Of a stretch of DNA of 64,000 nt, positions 45,626 to 54,342 are shown one piece after another. Made by a program: the position numbers and the translations under genes. Within the stretch, counting starts at the first letter, position 1, and each line of letters begins with the position of its first letter. This DNA is from Planctomycetota bacterium (GTDB lineage Bacteria; Planctomycetota; UBA1135; GCA-002686595), in assembly GCA_029259655.1 (NCBI GenBank), contig JAJDET010000109.1, positions 1 through 64,000 of the forward strand, read 5' to 3'. The notes beneath the pieces were generated by a model. That model ran no database searches and was not told the origin of the DNA. It saw only the letters and a program-made list of their open reading frames with translations.

Positions 45626-45802
45626 GTGAACGAAACCGCCGAACACATTCGGATCCCCGTCGCGGGGACGACATGCCGGGGTTGCGCGAGCCCGATCGAG
45701 CGCGCACTCGGGCGCGTGGAGGCGGTTCGGACCGCGCGTGTCCACTTCGGATCTCGCGTCGCGACGCGAGAGCTCGACGGAGCGGGGATCCGGGAGGGTT
45801 AG
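45626..45802 (+). CDS. short heavy-metal-associated (HMA) domain protein
   Basis: A 58-aa product from GTG 45626, with GGAG 10 nt upstream. 'IRIPVAGTTCRGCASPIERALGRVEAVRTARVHFGSRVATREL' matches the HMA fold, with 'TTCRGC' as the CxxC metal site, the usual middle and the third strand. It stops ~8 residues short of a full HMA domain. It could be a small metallochaperone or the remains of a P-type ATPase N-terminus. It overlaps the end of the convergent zinc-ribbon-like gene by 4 bp. The start is uncertain. Confidence 0.55.
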   Translation: MNETAEHIRIPVAGTTCRGCASPIERALGRVEAVRTARVHFGSRVATRELDGAGIREG

Positions 45803-46095
45803 CCCTCCTCGTCGTCCTCGCGCGTCTTCTCCTGCGCCTTTCGGAAGAGATCGTCGAGGTCCTTCGGGCGCGACTTCTCCTTCGAGAGCGCCTGGTCGAA
45901 CTTGTCGGTTGCGCTCTTCTCGCGTCCCGAGACGCGCCCGAGCGCGTCGTCCCAGCGCTCTTCCTTGAGCACGGGCTTGCCGGTCTCGTCGAGCTCACCC
46001 TCAGGCGCCCAGCGCAGAACCTTCCGGGTGCGCACGTCGATCGATAGGTGGCTCCTGCAGCACGGGCAGGCGACGTCGATCTGCTTCGTCTCCAT
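45799..46095 (-). CDS. small CxxC protein with charged tail
   Basis: A 98-aa protein. The N-terminus 'IDVACPCCRSHLSIDVRTRKVLRW' has one C-x-C-C cluster, like half of a zinc ribbon; no second Cys pair is seen. The rest is acidic and basic helix ('SGREKSATDKFDQALSKEKSRPKDLDDLFRKAQEKTREDDEEG'), likely disordered or coiled. ATG 46095 is preferred over an upstream in-frame codon at 46146. Similar 'CPCC' proteins are common small hypotheticals; function unknown. Confidence 0.65.
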   Translation of the reverse strand: METKQIDVACPCCRSHLSIDVRTRKVLRWAPEGELDETGKPVLKEERWDDALGRVSGREKSATDKFDQALSKEKSRPKDLDDLFRKAQEKTREDDEEG

Positions 46096-46208
46096 GAGAG
46101 CATCGTAAGACGGGCGCGAGCCGAGATCCGCGAGATCCGGGTTCACGCCGAGGCCGTTCGAGCGTCTCCTGGGTCCAGAACGCGGCGGTTCCCGCCGAGG
46201 AGACCCTC

Positions 46209-47972
46209 ATGTTGAAGATCCTTCTCCCGCTCGCCGGCCTCGCTCTGCTCGCCCGCGCTCCGTCGCCGTGGCGGGTGGTCGAGCCGCTCGCTCCAGACCG
46301 CGCCGTCGAGACCCTCTTCCCGGAATCGACGCTGCTCTACGTGGAAGGCGCCGGCCTCTCCGTACTCCTCGGCGAAGGAGCGGCTCACCCCGCGGTCGCC
46401 CGCGTCCTGAGCTCGCCGATCGGCGCGGCGCTCGGCGGAGAAGCGGCTCTCGAGGCGGCCCTGGAGCCGGTGGATCGAGCGCTCGGCGGCGACGCGCTCG
46501 CCACGCTCGCGTCGCTGTCGTCGCGGGGCGTCGCTCTCGGCGCGACACCGCGCGGGAAGAAGCCGGCCTTCGCGCTCGCGATGCTCGGCGACGACCCGGC
46601 GCGAACGGGGGCGATCCTTCAGGCGGCGCTCGATCTCGCCGCGGAGAAAGCGGGCTTCCCGAGGGCCTTCGAGAAGCCGAGCGAACACACGCTCGGCGCT
46701 CAGGTCTGGTACGTCGGCGACGAGCTCGTCGTCGCCCGGCGCGACGCGCTGATCGTCGCCGGGAACGAGGGAGGCTACGTGCGCGACGTGCTCGCGCTCG
46801 CGGCGAACGCGGACGGCGCGGGTCTGGCCGGGACGAGCGGGTTCCGGGACGCGCACGACGCGCGGCCGAGACGCGCGCTGCTGTGGGCGTGGGCGGACGT
46901 CGAGGGACTCCGCGCCCTGCCCTTCGGGAACGGGAAGAAGCTCGCGGCGCTCGCCGAGGTTCCGGCGAAGCCCGAGGTCCAGCTCCTGCTGGGCACGGGC
47001 GTCGCGGCCTTCCCGACGGCGCGTACGGTCACGGCCTCGCTCGAGCTCGACGCGGATCGCTTCGCGTTCTCGCTGCGCGGCGACGGAACCGACGAGATGC
47101 GGCTCCTGCGCGAGCGGGCAGGCCAGGAGGGAGCACCGCTCCCCGCTCCGACCACCGACGACGTCGCGACGGCGGTCTTGCACCGCGACCTCGCGGCCGT
47201 CTTCGAACACCGCGCGAAGCTGTTCCCGGCCGACGTGCTCCCCCGGCTCGCCAAGCCCATGTCCGAGCTGGCCGTCCTGTTCGGCGGCCGCGACCTGTCG
47301 GAGGACATCCTCCCGCACGTCGGACCGTGGATCACGCTCGTCGCTCGCGACGTCGCGTTCGACGAGGGCGCCGTGCCCGAGATCCGACTGCCGGCGCTCG
47401 CGGGGATGTTCCGGCTCGAGGGCGAGGAGGTCGGGCCGCGCCTGACCGCCGCGTTCCAGTCGCTCGTCGCGATCAGCAACATCGAGCGCGCACAGCAAGC
47501 GAAAGAGCCGTTGCTCCTCTCGCTCGTGCACGAGGGCCCCGTCTCGGTCACGCGCGCGGCCTTCCTGGCCCCGCGCCAGGGCGAGGGCGTGGACATGGCC
47601 TACAACCTCGAGCCCGCCTGCGCCCAGGTCGGCGACGTGTTCGTTCTGGGCACGCACGAGGCGCTGGTGCGGGGGCTCGTGCGCCAGCTCCTGGACGGCG
47701 ACGTGCGCCGGTCCCCCGGCGGAGCGGAGCGAGTTGTCCTCGACGCCGCCGCGATCGCGCGCGGGATCGCGGACAACCGCGAGGCGCTCGTGATGGGAAC
47801 GGTCCTCGAGGAGGGCAAGACCTACGAGGAGGCCGAGGGCGACATCGACGGACTGCACGCGCTGGTCGAGCTCTTCTCCCGCGGCCGGATCGAGCTCGAG
47901 CAGGTCGAGGACGAGATCGCGTTCTCGGTCGAGCTCTCGTTCGACGACCACGACCGGGAGCGGATGCGGTGA
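46209..47972 (+). CDS. secreted hypothetical protein, coupled to DUF1800/DUF1501
   Basis: A 587-aa protein of unknown function with a signal peptide ('MLKILLPLAGLALLARA'). It opens 'LFPESTLLYVEGAGLSVLLGE' and contains strand-rich stretches such as 'TLGAQVWYVGDELVVARRDALIVAGNEGGYVRDVLAL'. These recall DUF3352-type periplasmic proteins, but I cannot confirm this. AGGAGA precedes ATG. Its stop overlaps the GTG of the DUF1800 gene, so it is translated with that pair and probably shares its export or surface function. Confidence 0.72.
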   Translation: MLKILLPLAGLALLARAPSPWRVVEPLAPDRAVETLFPESTLLYVEGAGLSVLLGEGAAHPAVARVLSSPIGAALGGEAALEAALEPVDRALGGDALATLASLSSRGVALGATPRGKKPAFALAMLGDDPARTGAILQAALDLAAEKAGFPRAFEKPSEHTLGAQVWYVGDELVVARRDALIVAGNEGGYVRDVLALAANADGAGLAGTSGFRDAHDARPRRALLWAWADVEGLRALPFGNGKKLAALAEVPAKPEVQLLLGTGVAAFPTARTVTASLELDADRFAFSLRGDGTDEMRLLRERAGQEGAPLPAPTTDDVATAVLHRDLAAVFEHRAKLFPADVLPRLAKPMSELAVLFGGRDLSEDILPHVGPWITLVARDVAFDEGAVPEIRLPALAGMFRLEGEEVGPRLTAAFQSLVAISNIERAQQAKEPLLLSLVHEGPVSVTRAAFLAPRQGEGVDMAYNLEPACAQVGDVFVLGTHEALVRGLVRQLLDGDVRRSPGGAERVVLDAAAIARGIADNREALVMGTVLEEGKTYEEAEGDIDGLHALVELFSRGRIELEQVEDEIAFSVELSFDDHDRERMR

Positions 47973-49291
47973 GGCGAGGCGTCTTCGAGAGCTGGCGCCC
48001 GAAAGGGGGCGACTGGGATCGCGCGGCCGCGACGCACCTCTTCCGGCGCGCGGGGTTTGGCCCCCGTCCGGGCGAAGTCGAGCGGGCGCTCGCCGACGGC
48101 TTTGAGACGACCCTGGAGCGCGTCCTCGCGAACACGGCTCACGACCGCCGCCTGCGGCGCGGCGCCCACGCGCTGCTCGCAGCGGGGGACGTGGAGACGC
48201 TCCAAGGCTGGTGGGTCTCGCTCCTCGTCGACGACGGCGCGCAGCTGACCGAGCGGATGTGCCTCCTGTGGCACGACCATTTCGCGACGTCCGATGCCAA
48301 GGTCGACGACGTGCGGCTGATGCACCGCCAGAACGAGATCTTTCGCGAGCTGGGGCTCGGCGACTTCCGCGCCATGCTCCACGCGCTCGCGAAGGACCCG
48401 GCGATGCTCGTCTGGCTCGACGGCAACGCGAACAAGACGGGCAGCCCGAACGAGAACTTCGCGCGGGAGATCATGGAGCTCTTCTGCCTCGGCATCGGGA
48501 ACTACACCGAGCGGGACGTGCAGGAGGCCGCGCGCGCGTTCACGGGCTGGGGAACCGCGGGGCGCTCGTTCGAGTACCACGCCGAGAATCACGACGCCGG
48601 GGGCAAGGAGATCTTCGGGCGGCGCGGGAACTTCGGCGGCGAGGACGTCGTCGAGCTCGTCCTGGCCCACGAGGCCTGCCCGCGGCACGTCGCGCAAAAG
48701 CTCCTCGAGGAGCTCGTCCACCCGGAGCCGACAGGCGAGGAGGTCCAGTCCCTCGCCCGGTTCCTCGTCTCCAGCGACTGGGAGATCGGGCGCGCCGTCG
48801 AGCACGTCCTGCGCTCGGCCCTCTTCTTCTCCCCGCGCGCCCGCCGCTCGCGCATCGCGGGTCCGGTCGAGATCTCGGTCTCGACGGTGCGGGCGCTCGG
48901 TGCGCGGGTCGCGCCGGTGCGCGTCGCGCGGACGGCCGAGGAGGGCGGCCAGTCGCTCTTCCGCCCTCCGTCCGTGAAGGGCTGGGACGGCGGACCGTCC
49001 TGGATCCAGGCGAGCTCGTGGATCGCGCGGCACAACGCGCTCGCGGCTCTGGCGGGCGCGCACGGCGGGGGTTCGGACGAGGCCGAGGTCGACCTGCGTG
49101 CGGCGTTCGGCGGACCGGAGTCCGTGGGCGAGGTGCCCGGGGCCGTCACCGAGCACCTGCTCCCGGACGGGGTCGACGGCGGCTACTTCGACGTGCTCGA
49201 GCGCACGGCGCGCGCGGCGGGCGGCATGGACGAGGCGCTGTCGCTCGTCACCGCGCTCGTCCTCACGTCACCCGAGTACCACTTGATCTGA
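47969..49291 (+). CDS. DUF1800 family protein
   Basis: A 440-aa DUF1800 protein: 'RAAATHLFRRAGFGPRPGEVERAL' at the start, 'RMCLLWHDHFATSDAKVDDVRLMHRQNEIFRELGLGDFRAMLHALAKDPAMLVWLDGNANKTGSPNENFAREIMELFCLGIGNYTERDVQEAARAFTGW' as the diagnostic core, and 'FRPPSVKGWDGGPSWI' near the end. GTG 47969 overlaps the previous stop (GTGA). No signal peptide is visible. DUF1800 genes almost always precede DUF1501 genes, as here. The function is unknown; export or surface roles have been proposed. Confidence 0.93.
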   Translation: MRRGVFESWRPKGGDWDRAAATHLFRRAGFGPRPGEVERALADGFETTLERVLANTAHDRRLRRGAHALLAAGDVETLQGWWVSLLVDDGAQLTERMCLLWHDHFATSDAKVDDVRLMHRQNEIFRELGLGDFRAMLHALAKDPAMLVWLDGNANKTGSPNENFAREIMELFCLGIGNYTERDVQEAARAFTGWGTAGRSFEYHAENHDAGGKEIFGRRGNFGGEDVVELVLAHEACPRHVAQKLLEELVHPEPTGEEVQSLARFLVSSDWEIGRAVEHVLRSALFFSPRARRSRIAGPVEISVSTVRALGARVAPVRVARTAEEGGQSLFRPPSVKGWDGGPSWIQASSWIARHNALAALAGAHGGGSDEAEVDLRAAFGGPESVGEVPGAVTEHLLPDGVDGGYFDVLERTARAAGGMDEALSLVTALVLTSPEYHLI

Positions 49292-49299
49292 GGCACGCC

Positions 49300-50487
49300 A
49301 TGGCGAACACCCGACGCGAATTCCTGGTGAACGGCCTGTGCGTGACCGCGGCGGTCCCGTTCCTGTCGAGCTTCGCGCTTCCGCGCGCAGGAGGCGGTGA
49401 GCGCGTGCTCGTCGTCGTGCAGCTCACCGGCGGGAACGATGGCCTGAACACGCTCGTGCCGCACCGCCAGGACGACTACTTCCACCTGCGGCCGACACTG
49501 GCGCGACCGCGCGGCGGACTGCACGCGCTCGACGACGACCACGGGCTCGCGCCGTCCATGAAGGGCCTGGCCGAGCTCTTCGCCGAGGGGAAGCTCGCCT
49601 GCGTGCACGGCGTGGGCTCTCCGGTGCCGGATCGCTCGCACTTCCGCTCGATGGAGATCTGGCACACGGCGGACCCCGACGGGCCCGCCGGCGACGTCGG
49701 CTGGCTCGGGCGTCTCGGTGATCAAATCGCCGAGCGGGATCCGACCGTGCTCTCCGCCGTGCATGTCGGAGACGAGGATCTGCCGCTCGCGATGTGGGGG
49801 CGCAGTTTCCGTTCCCCCACGGTGCGCGACCCGCAGGGCTTCCGGTTGCGCGAGGTCGACGCCGCGTTCGAGCGCGGGCGCGACGAGCTCGTGGGCCGCC
49901 GGAGGAGCGACGGTGGCGAGGGCGTGCTCGGTTTCCTGCGCGGTGCGGCGCGCGACGCCTACGGGGCGGCGCGCAAGATGGAGGAACTGGCGGCGAGGAG
50001 CTCGCCCGTCGAGTACCCGGGCACGGGGCTCGCACGGAAGCTCGAGCTCGTGGCCCGGCTCGTGTCCGGCGGCTTCGGCACGCGCGTCTTCCAGGTCTCG
50101 CTCGGCGGCTTCGACACCCACTCGCGGCAGGCGGCGGTGCACGACGCCCTGCTGGGCGAGGTCTCGGGAGCGCTGACCGCGTTCCAGCGCGACCTCGAGC
50201 ACCAGGGCGTCGACGATCGCGTCGCGACGCTCGTCTTCAGCGAGTTCGGCCGCCGCGCGCAGGAAAACGCGTCGCGCGGAACGGACCACGGGGCGGGCGC
50301 GCCGGCGTTCGTGATCGGCGCGGGAGTGCGCGGCGGGCTGCACGGGGAGCTGCCGCGGCTCGACCGGCTCGTGGATGGGGACGTCCCGGGTACGACGGAC
50401 TTCCGGAGTATCTACACGGCGCTGGAGCGCGACTGGATGGGGCTCGCGCCCTCGACCGGCGTGGGAGCACTCGAGCTCTTCGTCTGA
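49300..50487 (+). CDS. DUF1501 family protein with Tat signal
   Basis: A 395-aa DUF1501 protein, part of the alkaline phosphatase/sulfatase-like fold group. 'NTRREFLVNGLCVTAAVPFLSSFALP' is a twin-arginine signal. 'VVVQLTGGNDGLNTLVPHRQDDYFHLRP', 'PDRSHFRSMEIWHTADPDG', 'VSLGGFDTHSRQ' and 'LVFSEFGRRAQENASRGTDHGAGAPAFVIG' are the family blocks. Eight bp follow the DUF1800 stop. DUF1501-DUF1800 pairs are abundant in Planctomycetota. Likely exported folded; function unknown. Confidence 0.93.
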   Translation: MANTRREFLVNGLCVTAAVPFLSSFALPRAGGGERVLVVVQLTGGNDGLNTLVPHRQDDYFHLRPTLARPRGGLHALDDDHGLAPSMKGLAELFAEGKLACVHGVGSPVPDRSHFRSMEIWHTADPDGPAGDVGWLGRLGDQIAERDPTVLSAVHVGDEDLPLAMWGRSFRSPTVRDPQGFRLREVDAAFERGRDELVGRRRSDGGEGVLGFLRGAARDAYGAARKMEELAARSSPVEYPGTGLARKLELVARLVSGGFGTRVFQVSLGGFDTHSRQAAVHDALLGEVSGALTAFQRDLEHQGVDDRVATLVFSEFGRRAQENASRGTDHGAGAPAFVIGAGVRGGLHGELPRLDRLVDGDVPGTTDFRSIYTALERDWMGLAPSTGVGALELFV

Positions 50488-50505
50488 AGGCCCCTCTCCG
50501 GCGTC

Positions 50506-50628
50506 AACTACGGCGTCAGTCACTTTACACCACCCATCCCCGAGAAATCGCATTCGCTCGCAACGATATTGCGCGGGGATGGGTGGAGTAAAGTGACTGA
50601 CGCCGTAGTTGCGGACGCCGTAGTTGCG
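50506..50628. repeat. long inverted repeat with tandem 15-bp direct repeat (REP/MITE-like)
   Basis: Arms 50506-50541 and 50575-50610 are 36 bp each and complementary except for one position; the loop is 33 nt. The right arm end is repeated in tandem: GACGCCGTAGTTGCG at 50599-50613 and 50614-50628. It lies between the DUF1501 stop and the M64 peptidase start. The structure suggests a REP/BIME- or MITE-like mobile unit. No transposase is nearby and I saw no second copy in the window. It could also end DUF1501 transcription. Confidence 0.85.
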
Positions 50629-50657
50629 AAGTCGCAGTAGAATCCCCGCCCTCCACC

Positions 50658-52088
50658 ATGATGAGGACGACCATGCTGATCCTGGCTCCGATCTTCGCCG
50701 CCTGCGTGACGACCGCGGGCGCGGCGACCTCCGACTTCGACGCGCTCTTCACCGGGCGCACCCTGCGCTACGACTACAACCACGCCGGGACCGCGACCGA
50801 GGAGCACATCGCTCCGGACCGCTTCCGCCTGGAGGGAGAGTGGCCGGGAAGCCGCACGCAGCTCGTCGACGAGACGAACATGGGGAAGTACATGTTCCTC
50901 GTGGTCGACCCGGGGACCAACCGCACCATCTACTCGCGCGGGTTCGCGAGCATCTACGGCGAGTGGGAGACGACCGGCGAGGCGAAGGAGTCCTGGCGGG
51001 TGCTCCACGAGTCCCAGCGGTTCCCGGAGCCGCGCATGCCCGTACAGGTCGTCCTCAAGAAGCGCGCACCGGACGGGACGTTCCGCGAGCTCCACTCGAC
51101 GACCGTCGATCCCGCGAGCCGTTTCGTCGACCGCTCGGCCGTGGCGCCTGCGGGCGACGTGTTCACCGTCCACGAAGGTGCGCATCCGTCGCGAGCCGTC
51201 GACCTCCTCCTCGTCGGCGAGGGCTACACGGCGGAGCAAGGGGACAAGTTCCGGGCCGACGTCCAGCGGCTCGTCGACGAGTTCTTCCGCTGGGAGCCCT
51301 ACCGCTCACGGAAGTCGGCGTTCAACGTCCGCGCGCTGCACGTGCCGTCGGCCGAGGCCGGGATCAGCAACCCGCGCCAGGGCGTCTGGCGCGACAGCCC
51401 GCTGGGGCTCTCCTTCAACGCGTTCGACAGCGACCGCTACGTCCTGACCTATGCCAACGCCGCGCTGCGCGAAGCGGCGGCGCTGGCGCCGTACGATGCG
51501 CTCGTGCTCGTGTTCAACGACCGCAAGTACGGCGGCGGCGGCATCTTCAACCTGTGGTGCACGACGGCGGCCGACTCGAGCCAGGCGGACTACCTCTTCG
51601 TGCACGAGTTCGGGCACTCGTTCGCCGGGCTCGCCGACGAGTACTACACGTCGCAGGTCTCCTACGAGGACTTCAACCCGCCCGGCTACGAGCCCTGGGA
51701 GCCGAACGTCACGGCGCTGCTCGACCCCGAGAACATCAAGTGGAAGGACCTGGTCGAGGCGGGGACGAAGCTCCCCACGCCCTGGGACCAGGCGGCCTAC
51801 GACGAGGCCTCCTACGCCTACCAGGCCAAGCGGCAGAAGCTCCGCGCCGAGGGCGCCTCGGAGGAGGTCATGGAGGCGCTCTTCGACGAGGTGAAGTCGA
51901 TCACGAAGCCCATGCTCGAGGGCCAGGACCACTTCGGGCGCGTCGGCGCCTTCGAAGGGGCCGGATACCAGGCCAAGGGGCTCTTCCGGCCGGAAGTCGA
52001 TTGCATCATGTTCACACGCAACCCCACGGTCTATTGCAAGGTGTGCACGCGGGCGATCGAGCGGGTCATCGACCTCTACGCCAGGTAG
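50658..52088 (+). CDS. exported zinc metallopeptidase, M64-like
   Basis: A 476-aa exported protein (signal peptide ~1-23). An N-terminal ~150-residue beta domain ('LFTGRTLRYDYNHAGTATEEHIAPDRF') is the usual M64 N-terminal region. The catalytic domain carries 'VDLLLVGEGYTAEQGDKFRADV' and 'YLFVHEFGHSFAGLADEYY'. The zinc site HExxHxxxxxxD is His316, His320 and Asp327, with Glu317 catalytic. M64 peptidases (IgA protease of Clostridium ramosum type) share this motif and the GEGYT block. A conserved Cys-rich end ('DCIMFTRNPTVYCKVCTRAIERV') closes the domain. The natural substrate is unknown. Confidence 0.9.
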   Translation: MMRTTMLILAPIFAACVTTAGAATSDFDALFTGRTLRYDYNHAGTATEEHIAPDRFRLEGEWPGSRTQLVDETNMGKYMFLVVDPGTNRTIYSRGFASIYGEWETTGEAKESWRVLHESQRFPEPRMPVQVVLKKRAPDGTFRELHSTTVDPASRFVDRSAVAPAGDVFTVHEGAHPSRAVDLLLVGEGYTAEQGDKFRADVQRLVDEFFRWEPYRSRKSAFNVRALHVPSAEAGISNPRQGVWRDSPLGLSFNAFDSDRYVLTYANAALREAAALAPYDALVLVFNDRKYGGGGIFNLWCTTAADSSQADYLFVHEFGHSFAGLADEYYTSQVSYEDFNPPGYEPWEPNVTALLDPENIKWKDLVEAGTKLPTPWDQAAYDEASYAYQAKRQKLRAEGASEEVMEALFDEVKSITKPMLEGQDHFGRVGAFEGAGYQAKGLFRPEVDCIMFTRNPTVYCKVCTRAIERVIDLYAR

Positions 52089-52131
52089 AGGGGGCTTCAG
52101 TACCGGGCGGGAGGCGGCCGAGGTAGACGGT

Positions 52132-52854
52132 GTGAAGATCCTTCTGCTCCAGGCGCGGTCGGCCGACGACCCCGCGAAGCTCCAGGAGCTGCGCTCCTTC
52201 GCCCTGAAGATGGACCTCGAGGAGGAGCAGGTCGTCCCGCACGACTTGCTCGGCGGGCCGCCGACGCTCGCCGAGGTTCGCGCCCACGACGCGATGATGA
52301 TCGGGGGCAGCGGGGACTACTACGTCTCCAAGGGCAACCTGCCCCACGCCGATGCTTTCTCGGACCTCCTGCGCGAGGTGGTCGAGATCGGCCACCCGAC
52401 CTTCGCGTCGTGCTTCGGCTTCCAGTGCATCGTCCAGGCCCTGGGCGGCGAGATCGTCCACGACCCCGCCAACACGGAGGTGGGCACGTACGAGCTGAAG
52501 CTGACCGTGGACGGTCAAAGCGATCCGTTGCTCGGCGACCTGCCCTGCACTTTCCTGGCCCAGATGGGCCGCAAGGACCGCGCGTCGCGTCTCCCGGACG
52601 GCGTGCTGCACCTCGCGTCGAGCGAGCGCGCGCCCTTCCAGGCGCTCCGGATCCCCGGCCGTCCGATCTGGGCCTCGCAGTTCCACCCCGAGCTGGACCG
52701 GTCGGAGAACAAGCTGCGCTACGCGCAGTACCTGGACGGATACTCCACGCACCTCTCGCAGGAGGAGCAGGAGAAGGCGCTCAACGGCTTCACGGAGAGC
52801 AGCCCGCAGGTCCTCTCGCTCCTGTCGCGCTTCCTCGAGCTGATCTCCGAGTAG
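52132..52854 (+). CDS. class I glutamine amidotransferase-like protein
   Basis: A 240-aa protein with a class I GATase fold: 'MMIGGSGDYYV' (oxyanion region), 'FASCFGFQCIVQALGGEIV' with nucleophile Cys94 and 'WASQFHPELDR' with His185 and Glu187, completing the triad. Free-standing members of this type act on GMP-synthase-like or gamma-glutamyl substrates. GTG 52132 has GAGGTAG upstream. It converges with the membrane protein at 52855 with no gap. No synthase partner is adjacent. Confidence 0.88.
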   Translation: MKILLLQARSADDPAKLQELRSFALKMDLEEEQVVPHDLLGGPPTLAEVRAHDAMMIGGSGDYYVSKGNLPHADAFSDLLREVVEIGHPTFASCFGFQCIVQALGGEIVHDPANTEVGTYELKLTVDGQSDPLLGDLPCTFLAQMGRKDRASRLPDGVLHLASSERAPFQALRIPGRPIWASQFHPELDRSENKLRYAQYLDGYSTHLSQEEQEKALNGFTESSPQVLSLLSRFLELISE

Positions 52855-53544
52855 CTACTGTCCGGTCAGGACCTGCCACACGGCGTCCGTCACGTGGACG
52901 TAGGCGTTGCCCCAGGCGTCGTGACGCAGGAAGCGGACGCGCATGCGCGGCGCCCCGATGAACGGGCGCAGGACCCAGGCGAGCTGGATCGCGACGAACA
53001 CGTAGAGAACGAGCCAGCCCCGCAGGCACACGCGGTGCTTCGGGTTCTTCGCGATCAGCGGCCGGTAGTGGCGCGCGAGCGTGACCTGCCCCGCGATGCT
53101 CGCGAGGGCGAACATCACGCCGTTGGTCACTGTCGCGAAGGGGTAGAAGCTCGACGACACGTACCCCAGCGCCGTCAGGGGCGCGAGGGCGGCGAGCACC
53201 ACCGCGACCGTGCCCTGGGAGCTCAGCACACCGCGGAAGGCCGCGGCAAAGTCGTCGCGCAGCCCGAGCACGGTGTTGACCATGAAGTAGTTCGGGAGGC
53301 AGATCAGAGTCGAGACGACGAGCAGGAGCGGCACCTTCAGACCGGAGTAGAAGGCCTGGCGCGGGCGCCCCGCGAAGTAACCCATGACGCAGCCGTAGGC
53401 GAAGCCCGTGACTATCAGGACGAGCCCGATCCGCACCCAGGGCACTCGGCCGCCACCGACGGCGTGCACTCCGGTCCCGCGCAGGAGCGAGTCGACCTCG
53501 CCCAGGAGGCGAGAGGCTCGAAGACGCGCCGCGATCGCGGACAT
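52855..53544 (-). CDS. polytopic membrane protein, paralogue of the upstream gene
   Basis: A 229-aa inner-membrane protein with about five to six hydrophobic segments ('IGLVLIVTGFAYGCVMGYF', 'FYSGLKVPLLLVVSTLICLPNYFMVNTVLGL', 'TVAVVLAALAPLTALGYV', 'GWLVLYVFVAIQLAWVLRPFIGAP'). It shares 'GCxMG', 'S/GLKVPLL', 'ATVTAF'-like and 'W-LRPFIGAP' blocks with the gene directly upstream, so the two are tandem paralogues, 6 bp apart. The family's function is unknown to me; no catalytic motif is visible. Confidence 0.75.
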   Translation of the reverse strand: MSAIAARLRASRLLGEVDSLLRGTGVHAVGGGRVPWVRIGLVLIVTGFAYGCVMGYFAGRPRQAFYSGLKVPLLLVVSTLICLPNYFMVNTVLGLRDDFAAAFRGVLSSQGTVAVVLAALAPLTALGYVSSSFYPFATVTNGVMFALASIAGQVTLARHYRPLIAKNPKHRVCLRGWLVLYVFVAIQLAWVLRPFIGAPRMRVRFLRHDAWGNAYVHVTDAVWQVLTGQ

Positions 53545-53550
53545 GGTCGG

Positions 53551-54342
53551 CTACTGGAACAGCTTGCCCAGCGCCTCGAAGGTGGCGGCGAAGAAGTTCG
53601 ACTCGCGCTGCTGGCGGAACCAGGTGAAGGGCAGGCTCGGCGCACCGACGAACGGCCGCAGGATCCAGCCCATCTGCGCGCCGACGATGCCGTAGATCAC
53701 GAGCCACACGCTGAAGACGCGTTGCGACACCGGCCGCGGCACGCGTCTCTTGACCATCAACGGGATCCCGTCCGCCTCCTCCGTCTCGCGCGGCAGAACT
53801 CCCTGAGCGGAGGCCTCCTCGCCGAACAAGCGCGTGAGCGCTTGACGCAGGAACCCCAGCCCGACGAGCCCTGCAACGCCGAAGAAGGCGACGTTGAGCA
53901 CGACCATGAACGGGTAGCTGTCCGTGCAGAGCGTGAAGAACGCGGTGACCGTGCCGAAGCTCGCGAGCAGCGCCAGGTTCACCGCGACGGCGGCGAGCAG
54001 GAGCCGCAGCGAATCTCCGACGAGCAACCGCGATCGCGCCAGCGCCGAGGACACGTAGAGCGAGGGGAACGTCACCAGCAACGTCAGCAGGAAGAGCAGC
54101 GGCACCTTCACGCTGCTAGCGAAGACCTGGATGACGCCCTCGCCGCCCCGCATCGTCCACGAATAGATCCCCATGGCGCATCCGTAGAGCGCGCCGAGAA
54201 CCAGGCTCGCGATGACGAGCGTCCGAACCGGGACCTCGATCTTCCCGATCTTGAGCTGGTCCTCCTGCGTGAACCCGCCGCGCAGGAGCTGGTCCACGTC
54301 ACGTGCGAAGCGCCGGAAGGACGACTGGGGCTCGGAGGTCAT
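53551..54342 (-). CDS. polytopic membrane protein, first of tandem pair
   Basis: A 263-aa inner-membrane protein. A charged N-terminal cytosolic segment (~1-38, 'SSFRRFARDVDQLLRGGFTQEDQL') precedes about six membrane segments ('LVIASLVLGALYGCAMGIYSWTM', 'SSVKVPLLFLLTLLVTFPSLYVSSAL', 'LRLLLAAVAVNLALLASFGTVTAFFTL'). It ends 'GWILRPFVGAPSLPFTWFR'. Matches its downstream neighbour in the SxKVPLL and LRPFxGAP blocks. The pair may form a heteromeric membrane complex. Function unknown. Confidence 0.75.
   Translation of the reverse strand: MTSEPQSSFRRFARDVDQLLRGGFTQEDQLKIGKIEVPVRTLVIASLVLGALYGCAMGIYSWTMRGGEGVIQVFASSVKVPLLFLLTLLVTFPSLYVSSALARSRLLVGDSLRLLLAAVAVNLALLASFGTVTAFFTLCTDSYPFMVVLNVAFFGVAGLVGLGFLRQALTRLFGEEASAQGVLPRETEEADGIPLMVKRRVPRPVSQRVFSVWLVIYGIVGAQMGWILRPFVGAPSLPFTWFRQQRESNFFAATFEALGKLFQ

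Noticed and set aside
43452-46103. 883-codon minus-strand and 744-codon plus-strand frames over the esterase and LOG genes
   Set aside because: Both are shadows of the esterase and LOG genes. Only the last ~58 codons of the plus frame (HMA domain) look real and are listed separately.
50520-51239. Minus-strand frame covering the inverted repeat and the start of the M64 peptidase
   Set aside because: Antisense to the peptidase and partly encoded by the repeat arm; the same repeat-derived peptide appears in other frames.
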